NCBI GenBank assembly: GCA_020849535.1
Contig: JADLGB010000266.1
Span: 1 to 39,620, forward strand
Length of the DNA stretch: 39,620 bases
From: Candidatus Hydrogenedentota bacterium
Lineage (GTDB): Bacteria > Hydrogenedentota > Hydrogenedentia > Hydrogenedentales > SLHB01
Direction of reading: 5' to 3'
Positions within the stretch are counted from its first letter, which is position 1. Every line of letters starts with the position of its first letter. This document shows positions 23,795 to 30,774 of this stretch, one piece after another. Below the pieces are notes generated by a model. That model ran no database searches. It had not been told where the DNA came from and saw only the letters and a program-made list of their open reading frames with translations. Made by a program: the position numbers and the translations under genes.

Positions 23795-24510
23795 GTCACC
23801 ATTTCTTGCCAAAACGCCAATCAATTACCGCGCTTCGAGGCCTGATGCCTTCGCTTCGCGCGCGGCCCTGCGCGCCAACACAAGCCGTTTGAAGACGCGA
23901 TAGACCCCGTAAATGACCAGCGTCCAGAACGTGCCGAGCAGGATGGAGTGAAGCGCAACCGCCCAATACCCCCAGCCGCGTTCCAGCAACGCAACGAGCG
24001 GCGAATAAATCCACCGATCCACCGTCGTCATCTCCTGCCGGATGTCCGCAAAAGTGTCCACAAAATACGGAGAGTCATGGTAGTTATGGAAATACTGCAG
24101 CAAGAACGCAAACGCACGACTCGCCACGAACTGGGAAATGTAGACACCAGCCGCGACCCATTTCAACCGCGCAAACGCAGAACGCGGTAACGCCACAAGC
24201 AGCAAGAAGAGCGCTGGCAGCAGGATAAGATAGAAGGCTTCGCGCGGCCATCCGATGAGTGGCGTGTAGGGCCGTTCAACCGGAAAGGATGGCTCGTAGG
24301 CCTCGAGGATATTGCCGGAAACCCAAAAGGCCATTAACCAGCAATAGAAGGCAAACAGACCTCCTGTTATCACGCCGAGTAAAGCGAGAATCACGCGTTG
24401 CACACACCCAGTGTTTTCGGGTTGCTCACTCATTGAGATGTTCCGTCTTTGGTGTTCGGTCCGGTCATTGATCCGCGACGCGCAAGGCGCTGCCAATACC
24501 GTATTCAGGC
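23795..24510. repeat. Tandem duplication, unit 2
   Basis: The second copy of the unit, about 716 bp, offset 772-775 bp from unit 1. It starts at GTCACCAT (as unit 1 at 23020) and ends at ATTCAGGC. It touches the stop codon of the broken paralogue at 24505-24507. Confidence 0.85.
23825..24433 (-). CDS. Four-helix membrane protein, array family member 2
   Basis: 202 residues, one shorter than member 1, with the same order of helices and the signature 'DTFADIRQEMTTVDRWIYSP', 'LLERGWGYWAVALHS'. C-terminal 'RAAREAKASGLEAR' is identical to member 1. The first external loop differs (PYTPLIGWPREAF against SDKSLIGEPIDAL), while the last 120 residues are nearly unchanged. That is the pattern of a recent duplication with divergence focused in one region. 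The function is unknown; it is an integral membrane protein. It is probably co-transcribed with the rest of the minus-strand array. Confidence 0.75.
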   Translation of the reverse strand: MSEQPENTGCVQRVILALLGVITGGLFAFYCWLMAFWVSGNILEAYEPSFPVERPYTPLIGWPREAFYLILLPALFLLLVALPRSAFARLKWVAAGVYISQFVASRAFAFLLQYFHNYHDSPYFVDTFADIRQEMTTVDRWIYSPLVALLERGWGYWAVALHSILLGTFWTLVIYGVYRVFKRLVLARRAAREAKASGLEAR

Positions 24511-25146
24511 CCCTGCCCCGCCCTCCTCATTCACGCGGCAAACCGCCTCCGCCCCACCCGCCGCAGGCGGCCTGCGCCACATCCAGTATATCCGCGCGAA
24601 GGCATAAAGGATTCCCGTGGCAATCGCCGCCAGCACGAGGGAGTGCAGGACAAGGGCGAGTGTCCCGTAGCCATGCTCGACCAAGTACAAGACCGGCGCG
24701 CAGACCACGCGCTCGATAGGCGAAAACCCCGCGCGGACTTGCCCAAAGGTCGGCCATTCTTGTACCCACAAAGGCATTTCCCAATAACTCCCGAACCGCT
24801 CAGTGAACAGATCAAACACCCAAGCAAGAAACAACTGATAAAAGCACACCAACACGAGTCCCCACTTGATGCTTGAGAAATGGGACTGTTTCAGGAACCC
24901 GAGGCCCAATCACAGAAACGGTGCCACACAGCAGAATATCCACAGCCACTGTCCGCCGGGAAATACTCGTTGGTAGCGTGAGACTTCCGTTACGCCGTAT
25001 GTCGACAGAAACGGTGACACAAGCACCATGGCACGTGCCAGGGACATCCATACGTACACGCCCGATACGAAACCCGCGGCCATGAGTGCAATTCGTGCGG
25101 CGTGGCGTTGACAAAATCGCAGTAGCGTCGAAAAGTGCATAGACAT
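24505..25146 (-). pseudogene. Array family member 3, interrupted by an in-frame TGA
   Basis: Two halves lie in one frame and are separated only by TGA at 24912-24910. The N-terminal half starts at ATG 25146 ('MSMHFSTLL'; frame open to 25194) and ends 'FCCVAPFL'. The C-terminal half continues 'LGLGFLKQSHF' to the TGA at 24505. The homologue at 26858-27592 reads 'SCAIPLLWFGLVFLRRSRF' over the same place, so the stop replaces a Trp codon (TGG to TGA). The C-terminal half keeps the array signature ('FGQVRAGFSPIERVVCAP', 'LVEHGYGTLALVLHS'). It is most likely a recent nonsense mutation, or a sequencing error. The N-terminal half alone would make only two helices. Confidence 0.75.
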
Positions 25147-25211
25147 GGTGCGGTGCAATTCTACCCTGCTTCGTCCAAATCTACTCGGAACCATCCGTCA
25201 CCACCACACCT

Positions 25212-26186
25212 TCATTGCGCTGCGCCATGCTCTCCGCTGAGATACTCAAGGGTCTTCTGGATATCCTGCGGTACGAGCCAATGGAACTCCGTGGCGTCGT
25301 GGCTGGCGTGGTGGTTTCGCTGGAACTCCTCCACCGCGCGCTTCCACGGGCCTCGAAAGACGGCGCGAATCTCGTCCTGCTCCATAGCCGAGAAGGGGCC
25401 GTATTCACTCCATTCCTCAGGTCTGTGCGCAGCCATGGCGCGCATGTAATGCAATGTGGTTGAATGAAACAACGAATTCTGTTCATGCAACGCTTTGTCG
25501 TAGACTGCGGTCAGTTCGTCGGCCGTCTCGCACCAGTAATGGGCTGAATGCAGCGCGAGCAGGCGGTATACCGGGTTCTTCCCCGCCGATATCTTCCTCC
25601 AATGGGTTCGTGTGTCGGCCCAGAAGGATGAGGACCATTCGGGCCATCCTATCCCCTCCAGCGAATAGTAAATCAATGGGTCCAAGCGTCGCGGCGGCAA
25701 GGTGTCGCTGCGCGTTGCAAGCCATTCCACAATCGCGGGCGATCCCTGGTCCAGGAGAGAGTTGAGAGCCGTGTTGATGCGCCGAAAATGGTAGAACTCA
25801 CGCGTGTTGCGCACGACTATGGTGCCGCTGAAAAGCAACCTTTCATTCAAGTTGATCCGGCTTATGGGACAAGAGTACGAGCCCGTGTAGAAAAACGCGG
25901 ACGGCAAACAGCGCCCGCTCTGCACGTCCTCGGAGTCGCCCCCCAGCGCGGGGCGCTGAAGCGCAGGGATATCCGACTCCCGCAACACTGCCAACCAGTA
26001 CCGCTCGTCGCCCTCGTGCTCGACCCGCTCGGCATAGACCCATTCACTGACAAGATAGCTTCCCAACCACGGCACGCCCCACGTGAACGGCGAGTTGTAG
26101 TTGTAGGCGAAAATGAACGCCTGATAGGCGAGGTATAGGGCGAGGCATACTCCCGCAGCCTTCAGCAGACGCCGTCTCTTGTGCAT
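25212..26186 (-). CDS. Membrane-anchored protein of unknown function within the array
   Basis: 324 residues from ATG 26186, which overlaps the upstream stop by one base (TGATG), so translation is coupled; the frame is open to 26528 but that part overlaps the neighbour. A basic N-terminus 'HKRRRLLKAAG' and one helix (VCLALYLAYQAFIFAY) anchor a large, Trp/Tyr-rich extracytoplasmic domain. Visible segments: 'YWLAVLRESDIPALQRPALGG', 'YHFRRINTALNSLLDQG', 'YYSLEGIGWPEWSSSFWAD', 'RLLALHSAHYWCETADEL'. Several Cys may pair. I recognise no family. It is the only non-family gene inside the array, which suggests that it works with the four-helix proteins. Confidence 0.65.
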   Translation of the reverse strand: MHKRRRLLKAAGVCLALYLAYQAFIFAYNYNSPFTWGVPWLGSYLVSEWVYAERVEHEGDERYWLAVLRESDIPALQRPALGGDSEDVQSGRCLPSAFFYTGSYSCPISRINLNERLLFSGTIVVRNTREFYHFRRINTALNSLLDQGSPAIVEWLATRSDTLPPRRLDPLIYYSLEGIGWPEWSSSFWADTRTHWRKISAGKNPVYRLLALHSAHYWCETADELTAVYDKALHEQNSLFHSTTLHYMRAMAAHRPEEWSEYGPFSAMEQDEIRAVFRGPWKRAVEEFQRNHHASHDATEFHWLVPQDIQKTLEYLSGEHGAAQ

Positions 26187-26830
26187 CAAGACGATGATGT
26201 TAACTCCCCGCCGTCCGGTTCGTGCGCCTTTCTGGGACGCACCAGGCGCGCGGCCCAGCGCAGACCCTCTATCGCGAGGAGGAGGATCGCCGTCACGATG
26301 ACCGCGTGCACCACGATGACCCACGATGACGCGCCGCGCTCCGCCTGGTCGAGCAATGGGCCAAACAGAACATGCTCCAGCAGGTTGAATCCAGCCCGAA
26401 TCCTCTCGAACGCCGAGCCCGGCGGCTGAATCCCGATTGGTCCGCCGTAGGGGGCGAACCAGACGGCGATAGCCCCGCAGTCCATAGCCAAGACAGCAAT
26501 AAACACCGTCGCACGGGTCAGCCACCACGTGGCGCGGTTGAAGGGGACCGACGCAAGCATCAGCACCAGAATCGGGATGAAGATCGTATGTGCAATGGAC
26601 AGCAGGTGAATGCTGGACATTGCACCACCGGGGAAGAGCAGGCTGCGGTCTTCAGGGGTAAATCCTCGAGCTCCGAGCGCCCAAAGCAGGTTGTTCGTCT
26701 TGAATATGGCGCCCAACGACCAGAGCATCGCCCACAGACCTATTACCAGTGTTACGGCCGCCAGCGCCAGCTTGCCTGCGTAGTGGAGGACGTGCTCTCG
26801 ATTCACTCGAAGATCCTCCGGTAGGGCCAC
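26186..26830 (-). CDS. Four-helix membrane protein, array family member 4 (divergent)
   Basis: 214 residues from GTG 26830 (start uncertain; another in-frame GTG lies 8 codons further). Helices: 'LALAAVTLVIGLWAMLWSLG', 'LLSIAHTIFIPILVLMLASV', 'ATVFIAVLAMDCGAIAVWFA' and 'IVVHAVIVTAILLLAIEGL'. The segment 'FERIRAGFNLLEHVLFGPLL' plus 'AERGASSW' aligns with the signature of the other members (F-x-E/R-I/V-R ... P ... E-x-G), so I place it in the same family although overall similarity is low. Its stop overlaps the start of the anchored protein downstream. Confidence 0.65.
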   Translation of the reverse strand: MALPEDLRVNREHVLHYAGKLALAAVTLVIGLWAMLWSLGAIFKTNNLLWALGARGFTPEDRSLLFPGGAMSSIHLLSIAHTIFIPILVLMLASVPFNRATWWLTRATVFIAVLAMDCGAIAVWFAPYGGPIGIQPPGSAFERIRAGFNLLEHVLFGPLLDQAERGASSWVIVVHAVIVTAILLLAIEGLRWAARLVRPRKAHEPDGGELTSSS

Positions 26831-26857
26831 TTCGGCTGATCACGCAGAGTGCATTTA

Positions 26858-27592
26858 TCAGTTGTCACATCCTAACAGCTCCAATTCAGTCTCATCCGCC
26901 GCAGGCGGCCTGCGCCACATCCGATATATCCGCACGAGGGCATAAAGGATTCCCGTGACAATCCCACCCAGCACGAGGGAGTGCAGGACAAGCGCAAGCA
27001 TCCCGTAGCCATGCTCAACGAGATAAAGCGCTGGTGCATAGATCATGGACTCAAAAACCGACAGTCCATGTCGGACTTCGGCAAAAGTGGGATAGACTTC
27101 TGCTGTGCCCTCGTAGTTCCAATGCCCCGAGAGCTTCTCAATGAAGAATACGCATGCCCGTGCGAACACCCACTGGAAGATGCACATGAATAGCAGCAAC
27201 CACCATACCTTAAGGAATCGAGAGCGTCTGAGAAACACCAGGCCAAACCACAAGAGGGGAATCGCACATGACACCAAGTACAACTGTAACTGACCAACTA
27301 GGATCTCGCGATCCTCATCGGCCGTTGACATAGAGACGCCAAAGGCCGACAACTTGCTTGTCGCGACGTAGAGTCCCAGCATCGCAATGCAGCCCCAGGC
27401 GTATAAGCTTGTTGAGATTCCTATGATGAGTATGACCGCCTTGTAGAGAGCACGAGTTTGTAATTGAGAGAATAGAGAGCAGAATAGAGAGGAACAGTAA
27501 CCATTTGTCAGGGCCTGCCTGTCGCACTGTGCGGGCGACTGATGTGCGCAAGGTTTCACTTCGGACGCTCCGGACCTTCCCGAGAGCTGCAT
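26858..27592 (-). CDS. Four-helix membrane protein, array family member 5
   Basis: Up to 244 residues from ATG 27592. The first 35-40 residues are Ser/Cys/Gln-rich and unlike the other members, so the true start could be later. Helices: 'AVILIIGISTSLYAWGCIAML', 'LYLVSCAIPLLWFGLVFL', 'WWLLLFMCIFQWVFARACVFFI' and 'LALVLHSLVLGGIVTGILYAL'. It keeps the signature 'TFAEVRHGLSVFESMIYAP', 'LVEHGYGMLALVLHS'. Its 3' 130 bases are strikingly like those of the broken member 3 (24559-24690), far more than the N-terminal parts. It is the first gene of the array, with a promoter candidate at 27822-27851. Confidence 0.7.
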   Translation of the reverse strand: MQLSGRSGASEVKPCAHQSPAQCDRQALTNGYCSSLFCSLFSQLQTRALYKAVILIIGISTSLYAWGCIAMLGLYVATSKLSAFGVSMSTADEDREILVGQLQLYLVSCAIPLLWFGLVFLRRSRFLKVWWLLLFMCIFQWVFARACVFFIEKLSGHWNYEGTAEVYPTFAEVRHGLSVFESMIYAPALYLVEHGYGMLALVLHSLVLGGIVTGILYALVRIYRMWRRPPAADETELELLGCDN

Positions 27593-27821
27593 TTATAGTA
27601 CTATCATTTTGATAAATGCACAAGATGCTAGGCTATCGGTGGCAGGTTCCCCGCAAACTGCGGACAGGAGGCCAACGGAAAGGCAGAGACGGAGCGGTTG
27701 TCTACACATGTTTCCCCCTCGTTGCGGATGGCGTGGCACAGGCCCTACCAAGGTTTGGTGTACCTGAAACGCCATGTTTAATGTCGATGGTCTTAAATAG
27801 GTGTACTCCACATGCCATAGG

Positions 27822-27851
27822 TATATAATCATGGTTATTGAATTTTGTCAA
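27822..27851 (-). promoter_or_regulatory. Promoter candidate of the membrane-protein array
   Basis: The minus strand reads TTGACA (perfect, 27851-27846), an 18-base spacer, then TATATA (27827-27822). The first array gene starts 230 bases downstream. Confidence 0.55.
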
Positions 27852-27873
27852 GAAGATTTGTTGCCGGTATAAC
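27845..27873 (+). promoter_or_regulatory. Promoter candidate of the redoxin gene
   Basis: TTGTCA (27845-27850, 5 of 6), a 17-base spacer, then TATAAC (27868-27873, 5 of 6). Its -35 box overlaps that of the divergent promoter. The leader to ATG 28058 would be about 175 bases. Confidence 0.6.
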
Positions 27874-28057
27874 TATTGGACACATTTGGCCCGTAGCTTG
27901 ATGCTATGATAGTGTTTGATCGCTGTTAAACGCGGCGGCGTCTGGCCTGCATGCCGCTCGCTGTAGAGCGATTACCTGGCTTTTGCGGTTTTGCGTTGGC
28001 TACGATACGGGAAAAGTGCGGGGTCATTCGGAATAGTTGCGCGGGGAGATGTCAATC

Positions 28058-28633
28058 ATGGTACTGACGCCATCGACGATGTTGCCGCTGGGGACGAAGG
28101 CGCCTTCGTTTTCGCTGCCGGATACGGCGGGCATGCAGGTGACGCTGGAGGATTTCGCGTCCTCGAAGGCGCTGCTGGTGATGTTCATCTGCAACCATTG
28201 TCCGTATGTGAAGCACGTTGCGGAGGAACTGGCGCGGTTGGGGCGCGACTATCAGGCGAAGGGCGTGGGGGTGGTCGCGATTGGTTCGAACGACGCGGAC
28301 CTATATCCCGACGACGCGCCCGCGATGATGGCACGCGAGGTCGAGTCGCGGGGATACACGTTCCCGTATCTCTACGATGCATCGCAGGCGGTGGCCAAGG
28401 CGTATCGCGCGGCGTGCACGCCGGATTTCTACGTATTTGACGGCGAGCGGCGCCTGGCCTACCGGGGCCAGTTGGATGATAGCCGGCCGGGCAATGGGGT
28501 GCCGGTGACGGGGAGAGATCTGCGCGCCGCTCTGGACGCGGTACTTGCGGGTCAACCGGTTGCCGGGCAACAGCGGCCAAGCATGGGCTGCAATATCAAG
28601 TGGAAGAGGGGGAACGCGCCGGATTATTTCTGA
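28058..28633 (+). CDS. Thioredoxin-fold redoxin (AhpC/TSA-type family)
   Basis: 191 residues. Thioredoxin fold of the peroxiredoxin-like redoxin group: 'GTKAPSFSLPDTAGM', then strand 'ALLVMFICNHCPYVKHV' with the CxxC centre (C-N-H-C-P-Y), then 'GVGVVAIGSNDADLYPDD', 'FPYLYDASQAVAKAY', and the cis-Pro region 'ACTPDFYVFD'. The C-terminus 'PSMGCNIKWKRGN' is highly conserved in this group, whose members are annotated as thioredoxin-family proteins without known substrate. ATG 28058 is chosen over ATG 28049 because GGGGAG lies 9 bases upstream of it and abuts the other. It is cytoplasmic (no signal peptide) and monocistronic. Confidence 0.88.
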   Translation: MVLTPSTMLPLGTKAPSFSLPDTAGMQVTLEDFASSKALLVMFICNHCPYVKHVAEELARLGRDYQAKGVGVVAIGSNDADLYPDDAPAMMAREVESRGYTFPYLYDASQAVAKAYRAACTPDFYVFDGERRLAYRGQLDDSRPGNGVPVTGRDLRAALDAVLAGQPVAGQQRPSMGCNIKWKRGNAPDYF

Positions 28634-28643
28634 CGCGCCGCGC

Positions 28644-29639
28644 TCAGGAATTCTCGGGGGTCTGCGGTTTGAAGTGGTCGAAGCCCTCGCGCGGGGGGAT
28701 CTGGCCGTTAGTGCGGACGCCGGTCCATTCGTCGGTAACGGTGCCGATGACCGTAGTGGGCAGGCGAAATTCGTGGTGAAAGGCTTCCATCGCTTTATCC
28801 ACATTCTTGGCGTCGGCCGCGAAGAGCAGCTCGTAATCCTCGCCTCCCGAGAGCATAAGCTGGACGGGATCCAGGCCGTGCTCCGCGCAATACTGCGCAA
28901 GGGCCGGCGTGACCGGGAGCCGCTCCGGGTAGAGGTCCACGCCAAGGCGGACAGCCTTGGCCAGGTGGCCGGCGTCCTGGCAGAGCCCGTCGCTGATATC
29001 AATCATGGCGTGGACGCTCTCGCGAGTACACAGCCACTGCCCCTCCAGGATGCGGGGACTGGGGTACATGTGGGCCTGGACGAGTTCTCCGCAGGAATTG
29101 CCATGGGTCAACGCGTGCAGGCCCGCCGCGGAACACCCCAATGAGCCTGTCACGACGAGGACATCGCCCACTTTGGCGCCGCGCCGCCGCAGGAAGTGTC
29201 CTCCGATGGCTTCGCCAACGGCGATGACATCGATGATGATGCCGCGCGGCGAGCGCGTGGTGTCGCCGCCCACGATCACGGCTCCGTAGCGGGACATGGC
29301 GCTCAACATGCCGCGGTAGATTTCTTCGAGAAAGACGGCGGTCTCATCGCCCGGGCACGCGAGCGAGGTGAGGCAGTACAGGGGTGCGCCACCCATTGCC
29401 GCGATATCGCTCAAGCATGCGGACGCGGCCTTCCACCCAATATCACGGGGCGAGACGCCCTCGCGCCGGAAGTGGACATCTTCAATGAACATGTCCGTGG
29501 AGACCAGCACCAGACGTTCCCCCACACGGAGTACGGCGCAGTCGTCGCCGATGCCTTCGACTACGGTGGGTGAAGAAGGAATGATGCGGGCGAGACGGTC
29601 GATGAATCCGAATTCGCCCATGTCATTCAGGGAACGCAT
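28644..29639 (-). CDS. thiL: Thiamine-monophosphate kinase
   Basis: 331 residues, the normal length of ThiL, which converts thiamine phosphate to thiamine diphosphate with ATP. PurM/AIR-synthase-like fold motifs are present: 'EFGFIDRLARI' at the N-terminus, 'GIGDDCAVL', 'STDMFIEDVHF', 'SACLSDIAAMGGAP', 'VGGDTTRS', 'MIDISDGLCQDAGHL' and 'LSGGEDYELLF'. All Mg/ATP-binding Asp residues appear to be kept. It lies 3 bases downstream of the NAD(P)HX dehydratase gene, so it is co-transcribed. No other thiamine gene is visible. Confidence 0.95.
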   Translation of the reverse strand: MRSLNDMGEFGFIDRLARIIPSSPTVVEGIGDDCAVLRVGERLVLVSTDMFIEDVHFRREGVSPRDIGWKAASACLSDIAAMGGAPLYCLTSLACPGDETAVFLEEIYRGMLSAMSRYGAVIVGGDTTRSPRGIIIDVIAVGEAIGGHFLRRRGAKVGDVLVVTGSLGCSAAGLHALTHGNSCGELVQAHMYPSPRILEGQWLCTRESVHAMIDISDGLCQDAGHLAKAVRLGVDLYPERLPVTPALAQYCAEHGLDPVQLMLSGGEDYELLFAADAKNVDKAMEAFHHEFRLPTTVIGTVTDEWTGVRTNGQIPPREGFDHFKPQTPENS

Positions 29640-29642
29640 CGT

Positions 29643-30524
29643 CTAGCGGGTCCTTTCCAACTCGCGCCACGCCGCGGGGAGGGCGGCGATGACGTCGCGC
29701 GCGATCATGCCCCGCTCCGTGCGTTCACGCGCCGCGAAATCCCCGGCAAGCCCGTGAAGATAGACGGCAAGCCGCGAGGCGGCACAGGCGTCCATACCTT
29801 GGGCAAGCAGCCCTCCGAGAATCCCGGCGAGCACATCGCCCGTACCGCCCTTCGCAAGTCCCGAATTGCCGGTGGGATTGATCCAGCATGCGCCGGAGGC
29901 ATCGGCAACGACGGTACCACTACCCTTCAGGATCGTCACACCGCCGCAGACGCTGGCAAGCAATCTCGCGGCGGCTTCCCGGTCGCGCTGCACCTGCTCC
30001 ACGGAACAATTCAGAAGCCGGGCCATTTCGCCTGGATGCGGGGTGAGGATCACCGGGGCCTTCGCCAGCGCCACAGCCCCGGGCGCCGGGCCGATGCAGT
30101 TGAGTCCGTCCGCGTCCAACACCAGCGGAACGGTGCACCCTGCGACGAAATCGTGTACGAAACGCCGCGTATCCGCGTGTTGCGAGATGCCAGGGCCCAG
30201 CACGACCGCGTCGCGCGTCTGGGTGGCGTCCAACGCTTGGGCAACAGCGGCAGTCGAAAAGGACTCCTGCAAAGTGTCGGGCAAGGAGAGGCTCATCGCC
30301 TCCAGCAGGGACGCCGCAACGCAATCGGCAAGGGTGCCGGGAACGCCAACCGTGACCAGACCGACGCCGGAGCGCCCCGCGGCTTCCGCGGCGAGCTTGG
30401 CCGCACCGGTAAAGCCTTGAGAGCCGGCCAGAATCAGCACATGGCCGAACGTTCCTTTGTGTCCAGTTGACGGCCGGGCAGGAAGGACCGGGAGCAGTTC
30501 TTCTCGCGTAATCTGAGTAGCCAT
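29643..30524 (-). CDS. nnrD: ADP-dependent NAD(P)H-hydrate dehydratase (stand-alone NnrD domain)
   Basis: 293 residues with the YjeF C-terminal (carbohydrate-kinase-like) domain only; the N-terminal epimerase domain of the bifunctional enzyme is absent. It repairs NADHX/NADPHX using ADP. Motifs: 'GTFGHVLILAGSQGFTGAA', 'VLGPGIS', 'LVLDADGLN', 'ILTPHPGEMARL', 'TILKGSGTVVAD', 'GNSGLAKGGTGDVLAG'. It is first in an operon with thiL. A weak promoter (TTGATT, 17 bases, TAGGAT at 30541-30569) could drive it. The epimerase would have to be encoded elsewhere. Confidence 0.93.
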   Translation of the reverse strand: MATQITREELLPVLPARPSTGHKGTFGHVLILAGSQGFTGAAKLAAEAAGRSGVGLVTVGVPGTLADCVAASLLEAMSLSLPDTLQESFSTAAVAQALDATQTRDAVVLGPGISQHADTRRFVHDFVAGCTVPLVLDADGLNCIGPAPGAVALAKAPVILTPHPGEMARLLNCSVEQVQRDREAAARLLASVCGGVTILKGSGTVVADASGACWINPTGNSGLAKGGTGDVLAGILGGLLAQGMDACAASRLAVYLHGLAGDFAARERTERGMIARDVIAALPAAWRELERTR

Positions 30525-30656
30525 ACGACCTTAATCACGAATCCTAGTGCTTCGTCTCAAGTGAATCAAGTCAGACTCAAGCTTGTCAGCGTAGTTCCGC
30601 GTTTCTCGGCGTTCGTCTGTGTTCGTCCGTGCAGGTCCGTGCCCCCCCCCGCCCGC

Positions 30657-30685
30657 TTTCATGACCCGCGCGGCCCCGGTATAAT
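30657..30685 (+). promoter_or_regulatory. Promoter candidate of the YbbE-NamZ fusion gene
   Basis: A perfect TATAAT (30680-30685) lies 90 bases before ATG 30775, with only a poor -35 (TTTCAT, 17-base spacer). The region just upstream has short direct repeats of GTTCGTCYGTG and a C9 run. Confidence 0.5.
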
Positions 30686-30774
30686 CCCCCGGATTGGCTG
30701 CGAAGCATCAGCTATTGGGAAAACACCTACAATCCGCGAGACCTCTCGCGGCTCAGTATTGATCCTGGAGGTCC

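Larger units (their letters stand above)
27593..28057. other. 465-base divergent intergenic region
   Basis: AT-richer than the surroundings in its middle (27780-27880). It holds two outward promoter candidates with overlapping -35 boxes. A CGCTC/GAGCG hairpin occurs near 27958. No tRNA, known riboswitch or convincing small gene was found; short open frames here lack a Shine-Dalgarno and family features. Confidence 0.6.

Noticed and set aside
24910..24912. TGA as selenocysteine or as a Trp codon in a recoded genome
   Set aside because: The aligned residue in the paralogue is Trp, not Cys, there is no visible SECIS-like hairpin just downstream, and TGA is the normal stop of many genes here (for example in ATGA overlaps).
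27593..27832. A 79-residue minus-strand frame starting right after the -10 box at 27822
   Set aside because: No ribosome binding site and no recognisable features; it would need leaderless translation directly on the promoter.
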